A DNA stretch of 64,000 bases. It comes from Vibrio splendidus (GTDB lineage: Bacteria; Pseudomonadota; Gammaproteobacteria; Enterobacterales; Vibrionaceae). A program made the position numbers and the translations under genes. Below the pieces are notes generated by a model. The model was not told where the DNA came from, did not search any database, and saw nothing but the letters and a program-made list of their open reading frames with translations. This document shows, piece after piece, positions 1 to 10,645 of the stretch. The stretch covers positions 339,082-403,081 of the forward strand of contig NZ_LNRF01000004.1 of the NCBI RefSeq assembly GCF_001557875.1, in the 5' to 3' direction. Positions within the stretch are counted from its first letter, which is position 1, and the number at the start of each line of letters is the position of its first letter.

Positions 1-21
1 TTTAAAACTTCTGTTAAAACT

Positions 22-54
22 AAAAAAGGTGAGCAGCCAAAACCACTCACCTTT
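22..54 (-). terminator. Rho-independent terminator downstream of relA
   Basis: Nine-base-pair inverted repeat AAAGGTGAG/CTCACCTTT followed on the minus strand by six T. It lies about 120 bases past the relA stop, with a dispersed hairpin repeat between them, so it probably ends the rlmD-relA transcript. Confidence 0.7.
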
Positions 55-63
55 ATCTTTATT

Positions 64-158
64 CGTCATCCCCAAGAGTGAAGAATGAGCGAGTTGGGGA
101 TCTCAAACCGCTTGGCGAGATTCCCTATCACGTTCGTCCCTCACTGTAGGGAATGACG
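64..158. repeat. Two-module dispersed hairpin repeat, copy A
   Basis: Two adjacent imperfect palindromes. Module 1 (64-104) runs from CGTCATCC to GGGGATCTC and module 2 (119-158) from GATTCCC to GGGAATGACG. The whole unit is bounded by inverted CGTCAT/ATGACG ends. Both modules recur at 52706-52851 in the opposite order. It sits directly 3' of relA. It looks like an intergenic repeat of the REP/ERIC kind; the family assignment is inference. Confidence 0.7.
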
Positions 159-174
159 AGGATGATACCAAGTA

Positions 175-2397
175 TCATCCCAGTCTCTTGACGCTCATGA
201 CATCTTTGATTTGCTCGACTCGGCTCGTCACTCGACTCAGAATCTCAATATTGGTCACTTCCAAATCGAAATCCATTACCGATAGCTGACGCTTGTAGTC
301 GATACGGCTCTTCATTGTTGTCACGCTGATCTTCTCGTTCGAGAACAGTGAGGTGATGTCTTTCAACAAGCCATTACGCTCTAGCGCTTCAACACGCAGC
401 GTTAAGATATATGAACCGACGAAGCCATTGCCCCAGACAGTATCAATAATACGTTCTGGCGCATGTAGGCTTAGCTCACTCAACTGTTCGCAGTCAGCAC
501 GGTGAACCGAGATACCACGACCTTGCGTAATGTAACCTTTAATAACATCACCTGGGATTGGCTGACAGCAACGCGCTAGGTGCGTCATTAAGTTATCAAC
601 GCCCTCAACCACTACCGCGTCTTTCTTAGGGCGACTCTGTTGTGCTGGCTTGTTTTCCGACTCAAGCAGTTTCTCTAACGCTTTCTTGTCTTCTTCTTCC
701 GCTGTCGGCTTGTTCACCAGCGCATTGATGTGATTAACCACTTGGTTAATGCGCAAGTCGCCACTGCCGATACCCGCATAGAGTTCATCTGGCGTGTTAA
801 CGTTAAAGCGTCTTAGCGCGTATTGGTCTGCATCTTTTAGGGTTGCACCGACTTTCGCTAGTTCAACCTCAAGGATGTCTCGACCAGCTTCGAGGTTCTT
901 CTCTCGGCTTTGCGCACGGAACCAAGCATTGATCTTCGCACGAGCACGGCTTGAATGAACAAACCCTGTAGTTGGATTTAACCAGTCACGTGATGGGTTC
1001 GGTTCTTTTTGAGTGATGATTTCAACCTGATCACCCATCGATAATTTATGGGTAAACGGTACGATACGTCCCGCTACTTTGGCACCGATGCAGCGATGTC
1101 CAACCATCGAGTGGATGTGGTAAGCGAAGTCCAACGGAGTTGCACCCATAGGTAAATCGACGACATCACCACGCGGTGTAAATGCGTATACGCGGTCATC
1201 GAATACTTGGCTACGAACTTCATCCAGCATCTCGCCAGAGTCCGACATCTCTTCTTGCCAATCAATAAGTTTACGCAACCAAGTGATTTTCTCGTCGTAA
1301 CCACTGCGCCCGCTTGAAGCACCTTCTTTGTACTTCCAGTGCGCAGCCACACCCAACTCAGAGTCTTCGTGCATTTGCTTGGTACGGATCTGAATCTCAA
1401 TGGTCTTGCCTTCAGGGCCCAGAACCACGGTGTGAATCGATTGGTAACCATTTGGCTTAGGGTTCGCCACGTAGTCATCAAATTCACTTGGTAGATGTTT
1501 GTATTTGGTGTGAACCACACCTAGGCCGGCATAGCAGTCTTGAAGCTGATCGGCGATGATACGAACAGCACGCACGTCAAAAAGCTCATCAAAGTCCAAG
1601 CCTTTCTTCTGCATCTTACGCCAGATACTGTAGATGTGTTTTGGTCGACCGCTGACTTCAGCATTGATGTTTGAACGCTGCATTTCTGCTGTTAAATCAT
1701 CAACGAAATCTGTGATGTATTGTTCACGAACGATACGACGCTCAGACAGCTGTTTCGCAATCTGCTTGTAGGTGTCTGGCTGCTGATAGCGGAATGCGTA
1801 ATCTTCGATTTCCCACTTAAGTTGACCGATACCTAAACGGTTCGCCAGTGGAGCATAGATGTTAGAACACTCTTTTGCTGCCGCGCGACGTACAGCATCA
1901 GGCGCTTTTTTTACTTCAATAAGGTTACAGATTCGCTCAGCTAGCTTGATAACTACGCAGCGGAAATCATCCACCATCGCCAGTAGCATACGACGAACGT
2001 TATCAACTTGACCCGAGGCAGCGCTGCCTTCAAGAGTCACGTTTAACTGGCCTAAGGCCGCCATTTCTTCAACGCCATCAATCAACTTTACGGTTTCTTT
2101 ACCGTAGCTTTCTTCAAACGCTTCGCGCTCAAAAACGCCGCTTGAGACGACGGGGAAAAGTTGTGCTGCAATTAAAGTGGCACGGTCCATGGACAGCGTA
2201 ACCAAGATTTCGATCATCTCACGGCCACGCCAAAGCAACAGCGATGCTTGCTCGTGATCTTTTAATAGCTCTTCACAGTGACGATAAACTTTGATCAGTT
2301 TATTCGAGGTCTTTACGTCTTGATTCAGTGACGCAATCCAACTTTCTAGCTCAAACTGTTCGCTTGGGTTTAAATGTGCGCTTCGTACCGCAACCAT
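175..2397 (-). CDS. relA: GTP pyrophosphokinase RelA ((p)ppGpp synthetase)
   Basis: Ribosome-associated enzyme that makes (p)ppGpp from ATP and GTP/GDP when uncharged tRNA reaches the A site, starting the stringent response. The 740-residue product matches E. coli RelA (744) along its length. The N-terminal hydrolase-like domain lacks the HD dyad, so the hydrolase is predicted dead. The synthetase domain carries the RelA-type ExDD motif as EFDD near residue 306, before NPKPNGYQSIHT. A TGS domain follows at about 402-465, then the Cys-rich stretch LARCCQPIPGD and a C-terminal ACT/RRM domain. Of two tandem ATG codons, the second is better spaced from AGGAAGG. It lies downstream of rlmD on the same strand. 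Confidence 0.97.
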   Translation of the reverse strand: MVAVRSAHLNPSEQFELESWIASLNQDVKTSNKLIKVYRHCEELLKDHEQASLLLWRGREMIEILVTLSMDRATLIAAQLFPVVSSGVFEREAFEESYGKETVKLIDGVEEMAALGQLNVTLEGSAASGQVDNVRRMLLAMVDDFRCVVIKLAERICNLIEVKKAPDAVRRAAAKECSNIYAPLANRLGIGQLKWEIEDYAFRYQQPDTYKQIAKQLSERRIVREQYITDFVDDLTAEMQRSNINAEVSGRPKHIYSIWRKMQKKGLDFDELFDVRAVRIIADQLQDCYAGLGVVHTKYKHLPSEFDDYVANPKPNGYQSIHTVVLGPEGKTIEIQIRTKQMHEDSELGVAAHWKYKEGASSGRSGYDEKITWLRKLIDWQEEMSDSGEMLDEVRSQVFDDRVYAFTPRGDVVDLPMGATPLDFAYHIHSMVGHRCIGAKVAGRIVPFTHKLSMGDQVEIITQKEPNPSRDWLNPTTGFVHSSRARAKINAWFRAQSREKNLEAGRDILEVELAKVGATLKDADQYALRRFNVNTPDELYAGIGSGDLRINQVVNHINALVNKPTAEEEDKKALEKLLESENKPAQQSRPKKDAVVVEGVDNLMTHLARCCQPIPGDVIKGYITQGRGISVHRADCEQLSELSLHAPERIIDTVWGNGFVGSYILTLRVEALERNGLLKDITSLFSNEKISVTTMKSRIDYKRQLSVMDFDLEVTNIEILSRVTSRVEQIKDVMSVKRLG

Positions 2398-2431
2398 CAT
2401 GCCTTCCTAGTTATTATGTTTTATACCCAAC

Positions 2432-2473
2432 TCAATATGACTAACTGGTTCCAAGTTAGTTCGACCATATTGA
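2432..2473. repeat. Inverted repeat between rlmD and relA
   Basis: TCAATATG (2432-2439) pairs with CATATTGA (2466-2473), with an inner TAACT/AGTTA pairing, in the 130-base gap upstream of relA. It could be a transcript hairpin in the rlmD-relA mRNA or a small dispersed palindrome. No T-run follows on the minus strand, so it does not look like a terminator. Confidence 0.45.
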
Positions 2474-2532
2474 TATCAGCGCAAGTTTCCCTGCGCCTTT
2501 GTGATTCATTTTTAAGCCTTATTTAGGGGCTT

Positions 2533-3852
2533 CTAAGCCTTGATAAAGAGAGCCATCGATTCTAGATGACTGGTGTGTGGGAACATGTCCAACATACCCA
2601 ATTTGGCTAACTGATAGCCTTGTTTTTCTAAGCTCTCAGAATCTCTAGCTAGAGTAGCAGGATTACACGAAACATAAACCACACGCTTCGCTCCTAACGC
2701 TGAAATTTGATCAACGATCCCACTCGCTCCCGCACGTGCCGGGTCAAGCAATACTTTATCGAATTTCTCTTTTGCCCAAGGCTGTGAAGATAAGTCTTCT
2801 TCAAGGTTAGCTTGGTAAAACTCCGTATTGCTTAACTGGTTTAACGCTGCATTAGATGTGGCTTGCTGAACCATTTCATCAACGCCTTCCACACCAACCA
2901 CAAACGCCGATTGTTGTGCTATAGGCAAACTGAAGTTACCTAGACCACAAAACAGGTCTAGCACTCGCTCATCCGCTTGAGGTTCTAGCCACTCAATCGC
3001 TTGAGCCACCATCTGCAGGTTGACCTTCTGGTTCACCTGAATGAAGTGGTTTGGCTCGAAATGTAAGGTAACACCCGTTTCACTATAGGTTGGCGCTTCA
3101 CCAACCAAACGAACCAACTTATCGGTTTCAGGCATCGAATACAGCGTCGCGCCTTCTTCTTTCGCTAACGCTATCAGCGCTTGTTCATCTTTTTCAACCA
3201 AAGGTTTGAGGTGGCGTAGCACCATAACAGGGCCAGTATCGCCCAACACCAATTCAACGTGTCCTAAAGACGTAAGGTTGTTGAAAGTGTTGAGTAAATT
3301 TTTCAGTTTTGGCAGCAATACATTGAGGCGAGGATCAAGCACGGCACAGTCGGTGATGTTTTCAATCTGCTTACTCTGCTTCTTACGGAAACCGAACTGA
3401 AGCTGCTGTGTCTTCTTATCAACAAATAGGCTGATACGTGCGCGACGTCGATAACCGGTTTCATTACCTATAATAGGTTGTACAACTTCAGTATTAGCCG
3501 TTTGGTATTGGCTCATCAGGTGGGTCAGAGATTGCGATTTATGCTCAACCTGAGAAGAGTAACCGAGGTGCTGAAGGTGACAGCCACCACACTGATTAAA
3601 GTGCTTACAAAATGGCTTTAAACGCAACTCGCTCGGCTTCAATAATTTGATAAGCTTAGCTCGCGAAAACTTACTTTTGCTCTCAGTAAGTTGAATAACC
3701 ACCTGCTCACCGGGCAATGCGCCATCAATGAAAACCGGTTTATTCTTTTGATAAGCGATGCCAGCGCCATTGTGATCCATTCGTTCAACCAAAACCGATT
3801 GATGCTTGGTCTCGAGTTGAGTTTTCTTTTTTGGTTGGAAAAAACGTGCCAT
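2533..3852 (-). CDS. rlmD: 23S rRNA (uracil-1939-C5)-methyltransferase RlmD
   Basis: SAM-dependent methylase that makes m5U1939 in 23S rRNA. The 439-residue protein has an N-terminal TRAM RNA-binding domain (about residues 12-75). The iron-sulfur cysteines are in [10 protein letters not shown]. The Rossmann methyltransferase domain has [14 protein letters not shown] and DPARAG, and the catalytic cysteine lies in [12 protein letters not shown]. Length fits E. coli RlmD (433). It is upstream of relA on the same strand and divergent from barA, the same arrangement as in E. coli, which separates it from the paralogues TrmA and RlmC. Confidence 0.96.
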   Translation of the reverse strand: MARFFQPKKKTQLETKHQSVLVERMDHNGAGIAYQKNKPVFIDGALPGEQVVIQLTESKSKFSRAKLIKLLKPSELRLKPFCKHFNQCGGCHLQHLGYSSQVEHKSQSLTHLMSQYQTANTEVVQPIIGNETGYRRRARISLFVDKKTQQLQFGFRKKQSKQIENITDCAVLDPRLNVLLPKLKNLLNTFNNLTSLGHVELVLGDTGPVMVLRHLKPLVEKDEQALIALAKEEGATLYSMPETDKLVRLVGEAPTYSETGVTLHFEPNHFIQVNQKVNLQMVAQAIEWLEPQADERVLDLFCGLGNFSLPIAQQSAFVVGVEGVDEMVQQATSNAALNQLSNTEFYQANLEEDLSSQPWAKEKFDKVLLDPARAGASGIVDQISALGAKRVVYVSCNPATLARDSESLEKQGYQLAKLGMLDMFPHTSHLESMALFIKA

Positions 3853-4017
3853 TGCTTGTGCCTAATGTATCTTTTAATAAGTAATTGGTATCCAGGACTC
3901 ACTATTATGTCTTGGAATCATTGTCGAACGTCACGGCTTTGATTAAGCTTACCGTTCACTTAACCGCCATTGTGTGCGTTATTTTCCCATATCCAGACCT
4001 CGATGTAATTAAAGAAC

Positions 4018-6831
4018 ATGACCAGATATGGCTTAAGAGCCCGTGTAATTACCTTAACTCTAGCTCCAACCCTGATTATTGGGTTGCTATTGAGTGCATT
4101 TTTCTCATTTAACCGCTATCAAGACCTTGAGGGTCAAGTGGTTAACACTGGTACTAGTATCATTGAGCCACTTGCGATTGCGAGTGAATCAGGCATGAAG
4201 CTCGAAAGTCGAGAGTCTGTTCGTCAGCTTATTAGCTATGCGCATCGAAAGAATTCTAAGCTGGTGCGCAGTATCGCGGTGTTTGATGAACGTCATGAGT
4301 TGTTTGTAACCTCAAACTTCCACCCCGATTTTGAAAGCCTAACCTATCCGAAAGATAAACCGATCCCGCATTTAAGCTCATCGAACCTGCTCGATAACAC
4401 GCTGATTCTACGGACGCCGATCATAGCCGAAGGCCAATACATCAATTCAGCCAACGGTCAGTCTCAAGCCAACCAAGCGATCGGTTATATTGCGATTGAA
4501 TTAGACCTATCTTCTCTTCGATTGCAGCAATATCAAGAAGTGTTCTCTGCGTTCTTGGTGTTGATTCTGGGTCTTGGGCTTTCTGGGGTATTTGCCTTCC
4601 GTTTGATGCACGACGTAACCCAACCGATCACACACATGAAAAACATGGTCGACCGAATTCGTCGAGGTCACCTAGATGTGCGTATCGAAGGCAAAATGCA
4701 TGGTGAGCTAGACTCACTGAAAAACGGTATCAACGCGATGGCGGTATCGCTGTCAGAGTATCACGTCGAGATGCAGCACAGTATCGACCAAGCTACTTCA
4801 GACTTACGTGAAACCCTTGAGCAGCTAGAGATCCAAAACGTTGAGTTAGACATTGCAAAGAAACGCGCTCAAGAAGCAGCTCGTGTTAAATCTGAATTCT
4901 TGGCTAATATGTCTCACGAACTGAGAACGCCGCTGAATGGGGTGATTGGCTTTACTCGTCAGATGCTCAAGACTCACCTATCGAACAGTCAAACCGATTA
5001 CCTGCAAACCATTGAACGCTCGGCAAACAACCTGCTTAGCATCATCAACGATATCTTGGACTTCTCGAAACTTGAAGCCGGCAAACTGGCTCTAGAAAAC
5101 ATCCCATTTGAATTCCAAGCTAGCCTTGAAGAGGTAGTAAACCTTCAAGCAACCAATGCTCATGAGAAAGGCCTAGAGCTGACACTTAAGATCGACCCTA
5201 AAGTACCACCGGGCGTGGTGGGCGATCCACTGCGTATTCAACAGATCCTGACCAACCTAGTTGGTAACTCAATCAAATTTACCGAACGCGGCAACATTGA
5301 TATCAGCGTTGAGCTTCGTTCGCAAAGCGAAGACAGTATCGAGCTGCAATTCATGGTTCGTGATACCGGCATTGGTATTTCTGAGCGTCAACAAGCTCAG
5401 CTGTTCCAAGCCTTTAGCCAAGCCGATGCAAGTATCTCTCGTCGCTATGGTGGTACAGGCTTAGGTCTGGTTATCACCCAAAAACTGGTCAGCCAAATGG
5501 GCGGAGAGATCAGCCTAACCAGTCGTCTGCACCAAGGTTCAACCTTCTGGTTCACCTTAAGACTATCAACGACTGATATGCCAATGACTGAGCTCATAGA
5601 GACTCAGTGTCTACAAGACAAACAACTGTTGCTTATAGAACCAAATATGCAAGCGGCCTCAATTACTCAGCAAATCCTAACCCAGGAGGGCTTAGTGGTC
5701 ACGTATCGTTCGGTTATGCCAGACGAGAGCACCTCGTATGACTACGTACTGCTGAACCTAGCCGCCAACCAAGAATATCAATTTGATACTGTGAGTGGTT
5801 GGGCGATAGGCGCGAAGAAGATTGCTCAAAACGTGATAATTGGTACACCAAGTACCGAGCTAGCGCTGGGTGAACAGCTAATGAAAGAGGTCGATGTTCA
5901 GTGCATTACTAAGCCTCTTTCTCGTAAGAAGTTGCTGCAAACTCTGGTATCGAATCAAGCACCAACCTTGATTGCACCGGCTATTGAAACACATTCAGAA
6001 GAGAAACTTCCGCTTACGGTATTGGCGGTCGACGACAACCCTGCCAACCTTAAGCTGATCACTGCGCTACTAAAAGAACGCGTAGAAACCGTCATCAGTT
6101 GTACCAGTGGTCAGCAGGCAATAGACAAGGCGACAGAGACTCAATTTGATATCATCTTCATGGATATTCAAATGCCACAGATGGACGGTGTGACCGCTTG
6201 TCAGAACATCAAAAAGCTGACAAACAATGCAAACACGCCTGTAATTGCCGTTACCGCTCACGCCATGATGGGGGAGCGTGACCGACTGCTTGACGCAGGT
6301 ATGGATGACTACCTAACCAAGCCTATTGAAGAGCATGTATTACAACAGGTTCTGATTCATTGGAGCCCAACCTCTGAGGTTGAGCACATCGAAAAAATAG
6401 ATCCAGACCATCCCGCAGTCTCTGCTGAGATCGATAACGGCTCAGTATCAGAAACTGAAGCCAGCGTGCACAAAAATATCATCATTGATTGGCAAGCGGC
6501 GATGAAACAGGCCGCCAATAAAGAAGACCTCGCACGTGATATGCTGCAAATGCTCGTCGACTTTATCCCAGAGGTTTATGAAGCAGCAGACAAAGCGATA
6601 GAAGACAGTGACTACCCAGTTGAAGAGCTGATACACATCATTCACAAAATGCATGGCAGCAGCTCGTACAGCGGCGTACCAAGGCTAAAATCGGTGTGTG
6701 CGACGATAGAGAAAGAGCTGCGTTCCGGTACTTCTGTTGAAGACATTGAGCCGGAACTTTTTGAACTTCAGGATGAGCTGGATAAGGTTCAAGCGACGGC
6801 TATTCACTACTTGAAACCAGCCAGTGATTAG
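4018..6831 (+). CDS. barA: Hybrid sensor histidine kinase BarA
   Basis: Inner-membrane tripartite kinase that drives phosphorelay to the UvrY/VarA-type response regulator and so to the Csr sRNAs. The 937-residue protein has a transmembrane helix at about residues 10-30, a periplasmic sensor region and a second helix at about 176-197. A HAMP domain, a coiled coil and the HisKA box (MSHELRTPLNGV, His300) follow, then the HATPase (GTGLGLVITQKL). A degenerate receiver-like stretch comes next, then a receiver with phosphoacceptor Asp716 in FMDIQMPQMDG, and a C-terminal Hpt domain with His876 in IIHKMHGSSS. The partner regulator is not in this window. It is divergent from rlmD and followed by a bidirectional terminator. 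Confidence 0.95.
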   Translation: MTRYGLRARVITLTLAPTLIIGLLLSAFFSFNRYQDLEGQVVNTGTSIIEPLAIASESGMKLESRESVRQLISYAHRKNSKLVRSIAVFDERHELFVTSNFHPDFESLTYPKDKPIPHLSSSNLLDNTLILRTPIIAEGQYINSANGQSQANQAIGYIAIELDLSSLRLQQYQEVFSAFLVLILGLGLSGVFAFRLMHDVTQPITHMKNMVDRIRRGHLDVRIEGKMHGELDSLKNGINAMAVSLSEYHVEMQHSIDQATSDLRETLEQLEIQNVELDIAKKRAQEAARVKSEFLANMSHELRTPLNGVIGFTRQMLKTHLSNSQTDYLQTIERSANNLLSIINDILDFSKLEAGKLALENIPFEFQASLEEVVNLQATNAHEKGLELTLKIDPKVPPGVVGDPLRIQQILTNLVGNSIKFTERGNIDISVELRSQSEDSIELQFMVRDTGIGISERQQAQLFQAFSQADASISRRYGGTGLGLVITQKLVSQMGGEISLTSRLHQGSTFWFTLRLSTTDMPMTELIETQCLQDKQLLLIEPNMQAASITQQILTQEGLVVTYRSVMPDESTSYDYVLLNLAANQEYQFDTVSGWAIGAKKIAQNVIIGTPSTELALGEQLMKEVDVQCITKPLSRKKLLQTLVSNQAPTLIAPAIETHSEEKLPLTVLAVDDNPANLKLITALLKERVETVISCTSGQQAIDKATETQFDIIFMDIQMPQMDGVTACQNIKKLTNNANTPVIAVTAHAMMGERDRLLDAGMDDYLTKPIEEHVLQQVLIHWSPTSEVEHIEKIDPDHPAVSAEIDNGSVSETEASVHKNIIIDWQAAMKQAANKEDLARDMLQMLVDFIPEVYEAADKAIEDSDYPVEELIHIIHKMHGSSSYSGVPRLKSVCATIEKELRSGTSVEDIEPELFELQDELDKVQATAIHYLKPASD

Positions 6832-6860
6832 ATTGATTTAACCTCAAACTCAAAGCAATA

Positions 6861-6892
6861 AAAAAGCAGAGCATATAAGCTCTGCTTTTTTA
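6861..6892. terminator. Bidirectional terminator between barA and acpS
   Basis: Palindrome AAAAAGCAGAGC/GCTCTGCTTTTT with A-run and T-run on either side, located between the convergent ends of barA and the acpS operon, so it can serve both strands. Confidence 0.85.
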
Positions 6893-6953
6893 TTTAGCAG
6901 CGAGTCGAACGCTAGGTTTCGATTAACCTTAATAGGTAGTTATCGGTAATCAA

Positions 6954-7334
6954 TTATGATTCGAGCAACACCGTTGCCACAGCATAGTGACGCTCATCCG
7001 AGATAGTCAGATGAATCGATGTTGTACCATTCGCCTCTGCGATTTCACGTGCTTTTTTATGCAGCCTCAGAACTGGCTTGCCATGCTCATCGTTTGAAAT
7101 CTCAAAGTCGTGGAAGGTCACACCAAGCGCAATTCCCGTGCCTAACGCCTTAGATGCCGCTTCTTTTGCAGCAAAACGTTTTGCAAGGTAACGCCCTTTT
7201 TGCTTAAGTTGCTGGAATACTTCAAATTCAGAATCGGTCAAAATACGTTGAGCAAAAGCGTCACCACTTCGTGACAATGCCTTTTCAACACGTTCAATTT
7301 CTGCGATATCTGTACCTAATCCAACAACAGCCAT
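6954..7334 (-). CDS. acpS: Holo-[acyl-carrier-protein] synthase AcpS
   Basis: Transfers the 4'-phosphopantetheine arm of CoA to apo-ACP for fatty acid synthesis. The product has 126 residues, identical to E. coli AcpS. The N-terminal Mg-binding motif is [13 protein letters not shown] and the conserved [14 protein letters not shown] lies near residues 53-67. It is the last gene of the leftward lep-rnc-era-recO-pdxJ-acpS cluster, 78 bases downstream of pdxJ. Confidence 0.97.
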   Translation of the reverse strand: MAVVGLGTDIAEIERVEKALSRSGDAFAQRILTDSEFEVFQQLKQKGRYLAKRFAAKEAASKALGTGIALGVTFHDFEISNDEHGKPVLRLHKKAREIAEANGTTSIHLTISDERHYAVATVLLES

Positions 7335-7412
7335 GTTTACCCTACTACCAAACTTCTATCTATTAATTCTACTAATTAGTCGCTTACGACTTAACGCTTA
7401 CTGTTTAGAAAA

Positions 7413-8150
7413 CTAAGCGTTATTGCGTGCTGTTTCCATCACGGCTTTCATGTCTGCAACGGCTTTGTTCAAACCATCAAACACTGCACGTCCCATGATT
7501 GAGTGACCGATGTTCAACTCGTAGATCTCTGGAAGAGCCGCAATCGGTGCTACGTTGTGGTAAGTCAGACCATGACCCGCATTGACTGTGATACCAAGAT
7601 CGTCCGCGTAGCTTGCGCCTGCAGCAATCTTTTTTAGCTCGTCTTGTTGATCTTCTTCTGTTTTAGCATCGGCATAATGACCTGTGTGTAGCTCAATGAA
7701 CGGTGCGCCACACGCTTTTGCTGCGTCGATTTGCTCACGGTCAGCATCGATAAATAGAGATACTTTAATGCCAGCAGCAGACAGTTTTTCCGTCGCCGCT
7801 TTGATCTTTTCAAGTTGACCAACCACGTCCAAGCCACCTTCAGTGGTCAGTTCTTCACGCTTCTCTGGAACCAGACAAACAAACTCAGGATTAGTATCGA
7901 GGGCAATTTGAACCATCTCGTCCGTTACTGCCATCTCCAAATTCATACGAGTTTGAAGTGTTTCAGCCAGAATACGTACATCGCGATCAACGATATGACG
8001 ACGGTCTTCACGCAGGTGAACCGTAATGCCGTCAGCACCCGCACGTTCAGCAATTTCAGCTGCGTGTACTGGATCTGGGTATTTAGTACCACGTGCATTA
8101 CGTAGTGTTGCAATATGGTCGATATTAACGCCTAAAAGGATTGAGCTCAT
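7413..8150 (-). CDS. pdxJ: Pyridoxine 5'-phosphate synthase PdxJ
   Basis: Condenses 3-amino-2-oxopropyl phosphate with deoxyxylulose 5-phosphate to give pyridoxine 5'-phosphate in vitamin B6 synthesis. The 245-residue TIM barrel starts with [18 protein letters not shown] and contains [12 protein letters not shown] and [10 protein letters not shown], all signatures of the family. Its ATG overlaps the recO TGA by four bases (ATGA), indicating translational coupling. The coupling of recO-pdxJ-acpS is the same as in E. coli. Confidence 0.97.
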   Translation of the reverse strand: MSSILLGVNIDHIATLRNARGTKYPDPVHAAEIAERAGADGITVHLREDRRHIVDRDVRILAETLQTRMNLEMAVTDEMVQIALDTNPEFVCLVPEKREELTTEGGLDVVGQLEKIKAATEKLSAAGIKVSLFIDADREQIDAAKACGAPFIELHTGHYADAKTEEDQQDELKKIAAGASYADDLGITVNAGHGLTYHNVAPIAALPEIYELNIGHSIMGRAVFDGLNKAVADMKAVMETARNNA

Positions 8151-8875
8151 TTTCCAATACTCCGTGCTCTAGAGAGGGCTATTGTTGGCATAAATAGCTC
8201 TCTACTTTTTAATGGTTTGCCGCCAAGATACGGCTTTAAGGCTATGCGTGTAAAGCGTTTTGCCGCTTTTAACTGCTCTTTAGTGATAAACCTACGTTCA
8301 CTGATTGCGATTAGTTCATCGCCCATAAAAGTTAGGTTGTCTCGACGCACCGAAGCGATGAAACCTTTCTGCTCTCGATAGCGATAAGTCATGCTCGGAT
8401 CAATCGCTTCGCCAGTACCCGCGCAGTGTAAAAAGTCGACGCCGTAACCCATAGCGGATAGTAGAGCTAACTCAAAGCGACGCAGTGCTGGCTCAGGGTT
8501 TTCATTATGCGCCAGCTCTGTTAAAGCATGAAGGTAGTCGTGAAAAAGTGCTGGCATCGGCACTTCCGCCATCAATACACGACCGATTAGCTCGTTCACA
8601 TACATGGCTGAATACAGATTGATACCGGCGAGAGGAAGCCCCAGGCTAATCGGCTCAGCTTGGCGTAAGGTTTTCATCGAACCATTACCAGACCACTTAA
8701 GCAGTAGCGGTGTAAAAGGTTGTAATGCACCTTTCAAATTGGAACGCTTGCTGCGAGCGCCTTTAGACATCAACGTCACCCGACCGAACTCTTCGCTAAA
8801 GACGTCCAAGATCAGGCTCGACTCACTGTATGGTCGACGGTGCAACACAAAGCATCGCTGTAACCCTTCGCTCAA
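8147..8875 (-). CDS. recO: DNA repair protein RecO
   Basis: Mediator that helps load RecA on SSB-coated DNA in the RecF pathway, as part of RecOR. The 242-residue protein begins with the OB-fold segment [20 protein letters not shown], followed by the conserved [18 protein letters not shown]. The start is TTG at 8875, preceded by an AAGGG motif; no nearby in-frame ATG gives the family N terminus, so a non-ATG start is likely real. A terminator-like hairpin lies between era and this gene. Confidence 0.94.
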   Translation of the reverse strand: MSEGLQRCFVLHRRPYSESSLILDVFSEEFGRVTLMSKGARSKRSNLKGALQPFTPLLLKWSGNGSMKTLRQAEPISLGLPLAGINLYSAMYVNELIGRVLMAEVPMPALFHDYLHALTELAHNENPEPALRRFELALLSAMGYGVDFLHCAGTGEAIDPSMTYRYREQKGFIASVRRDNLTFMGDELIAISERRFITKEQLKAAKRFTRIALKPYLGGKPLKSRELFMPTIALSRARSIGK

Positions 8876-8897
8876 TCACTTACCCTTATTACAGATA

Positions 8898-8924
8898 CAA
8901 AAAGAGAGAGTTCGCACTCTCTCT
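8898..8924 (-). terminator. Terminator or attenuator between era and recO
   Basis: Eight-base-pair AGAGAGAG/CTCTCTCT hairpin followed by TTTT on the minus strand, in the 102-base gap between era and recO. It could reduce read-through from rnc-era into recO-pdxJ-acpS. Confidence 0.55.
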
Positions 8925-8977
8925 TGGATTTATCTTCAGTTCAACTTTCTTAATCTCAGAAAGTGACGTTCAATATA

Positions 8978-9949
8978 TTATAGATCGTCGATGTAGCCTA
9001 ACGAGCGAAGTGCACGCTCATCATCAGCCCAGCCAGATTTAACCTTGACCCAAGTCTCTAGGTAAACTTTACGGCCGAATAGCTCTTCCATATCGATACG
9101 CGCTTCACGACCAATCGTTTTGATCTTCTCGCCCGCTTTACCAATCACCATTTTCTTCTGACCTGTACGCTCAACAAGAATCAGTGCATTAATGTGGAAG
9201 CCATCGTTATCTGGGTTGTAATCGAAACGTTCGATTTCAACCGTTACTGAGTATGGTAGCTCGTCACCCGTAAAGCGCATCAGCTTTTCACGGATAATTT
9301 CAGAGGCCATAAAACGTTGCGAGCGATCTGTCACGTATTCTTCAGGGAAGTGGTGTGTCGCTTTAGGTAAATGTTCACGTACGTGCTTACGCAGTACATC
9401 AATGTTTTTACCTTGCTTCGCTGAGATTGGCACAACGTCAATGAAGTCCATCTTCTTAGAGACTTCCATCATGTGCTGCATCACGTTAGTACGGTCTTGC
9501 ACGTTATCTACTTTGTTGATGCAAAGTACAACTGGGAAGTCAGTCTTCTTCAGTTTGTTCAGAACCATCTCATCGTCGTCAGTCCAGTGGGTACCATCGA
9601 CAAGGAAGAATACTAGGTTCACATCACTCAGTGAGCTGTTCGCCGCACGGTTCATCAAGCGGTTGATCGCACGCTTTTCTTCAATATGAAGTCCAGGAGT
9701 ATCAACAAAGATCGCTTGGTAATCACCCTCAGTTTCAACGCCCATAATACGGTGACGTGTCGTCTGTGGTTTACGTGATGTAATAGAAATCTTCTGACCC
9801 AGAATATGGTTCAGAAGCGTCGACTTACCTACGTTTGGGCGACCGACAATAGCGATGAAGCCACAGTGTTGGTTTTCCGGTAGGCCTGTTTTTTTGCTAT
9901 CAGATGAAAAGAATGCATCGATATCGAAATCTTGGTTGTTATCAGACAT
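8978..9949 (-). CDS. era: GTPase Era
   Basis: Essential GTPase that binds the 3' end of 16S rRNA and assists 30S maturation. The 323-residue protein has G1 GRPNVGKST (near residue 36), G3 DTPG, G4 NKVD and a C-terminal KH domain with [17 protein letters not shown]. It is about 20 residues longer at the N terminus than E. coli Era (301), with an acidic, low-complexity leader. The start overlaps the end of rnc by eight bases, so the pair is coupled as in enterobacteria. Confidence 0.97.
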   Translation of the reverse strand: MSDNNQDFDIDAFFSSDSKKTGLPENQHCGFIAIVGRPNVGKSTLLNHILGQKISITSRKPQTTRHRIMGVETEGDYQAIFVDTPGLHIEEKRAINRLMNRAANSSLSDVNLVFFLVDGTHWTDDDEMVLNKLKKTDFPVVLCINKVDNVQDRTNVMQHMMEVSKKMDFIDVVPISAKQGKNIDVLRKHVREHLPKATHHFPEEYVTDRSQRFMASEIIREKLMRFTGDELPYSVTVEIERFDYNPDNDGFHINALILVERTGQKKMVIGKAGEKIKTIGREARIDMEELFGRKVYLETWVKVKSGWADDERALRSLGYIDDL

Positions 9950-10619
9950 TGCTTAGTTGCTCTAATGCTGTTTCAGCAGCCGCTTGTTCTGCCTTGCGGC
10001 GGCTAGTGCCTTTACCGATAACAGGTTTATCCACACCTGCCACTTCACACTCAACCGTAAACTCTTGGTTGTGTGCTTCACCTTTAATATTAGTCACTGT
10101 GTAGACAGGTAGAGGATTTCTTCGACCTTGCAAAAACTCTTGTAGGCGAGTTTTCGGATCTTTTTGAGATACTCCAGGCTGAATAGCATCTAGGCGAGAT
10201 TGGTACCAGCTTAAAATAATGCCGCGAACCGTCTCGGTATCACTATCTAAATAGACAGCACCGATGATCGCTTCAACCGCATCCGCTAGAATAGAATCAC
10301 GACGGAAACCGCCACTCTTCAACTCACCTGGACCTAATTTTAAGTAATCTCCTAGTTCGAATTCACGACCTAGTTCTGCCAATGTATGACCACGTACTAA
10401 TGTTGCGCGCATGCGGCTCATATCACCTTCGTTTACCTTAGGAAAACGGTGGTAAAGATCATCAGCGATAACAAAACTTAAAATTGAATCGCCCAGAAAC
10501 TCAAGACGTTCGTTATGTTTACCTGCGGCGCTGCGGTGAGTCAGCGCCAAGTGGATAAGATCGGCATCATTAAACTGATAGCCAATCTTTCTCTCTAGTT
10601 TATCAATTGGAGAATTCAT
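9942..10619 (-). CDS. rnc: Ribonuclease III
   Basis: Double-strand-specific endoribonuclease that processes rRNA precursors and many mRNAs. The product has 225 residues (E. coli 226). The signature [11 protein letters not shown] holds catalytic acidic residues near 38-45, and a second set lies in [13 protein letters not shown]. The C-terminal dsRNA-binding domain (about 155-223) ends with [18 protein letters not shown]. It lies between lepB and era in the usual lepB-rnc-era order. Confidence 0.97.
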   Translation of the reverse strand: MNSPIDKLERKIGYQFNDADLIHLALTHRSAAGKHNERLEFLGDSILSFVIADDLYHRFPKVNEGDMSRMRATLVRGHTLAELGREFELGDYLKLGPGELKSGGFRRDSILADAVEAIIGAVYLDSDTETVRGIILSWYQSRLDAIQPGVSQKDPKTRLQEFLQGRRNPLPVYTVTNIKGEAHNQEFTVECEVAGVDKPVIGKGTSRRKAEQAAAETALEQLSNV

Positions 10620-10645
10620 GCTCTCTCGATGTGTTATGTGATCGA

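Noticed and set aside
1074..1520. 148-codon frame overlapping relA in another frame
   Set aside because: relA is intact and family-like across this stretch; the overlapping frame has no homology that I recognise.
5580..5980. Possible second full receiver domain in BarA
   Set aside because: The stretch lacks the usual acidic pocket and phosphoacceptor Asp pattern; the clear receiver is the following one with Asp716.
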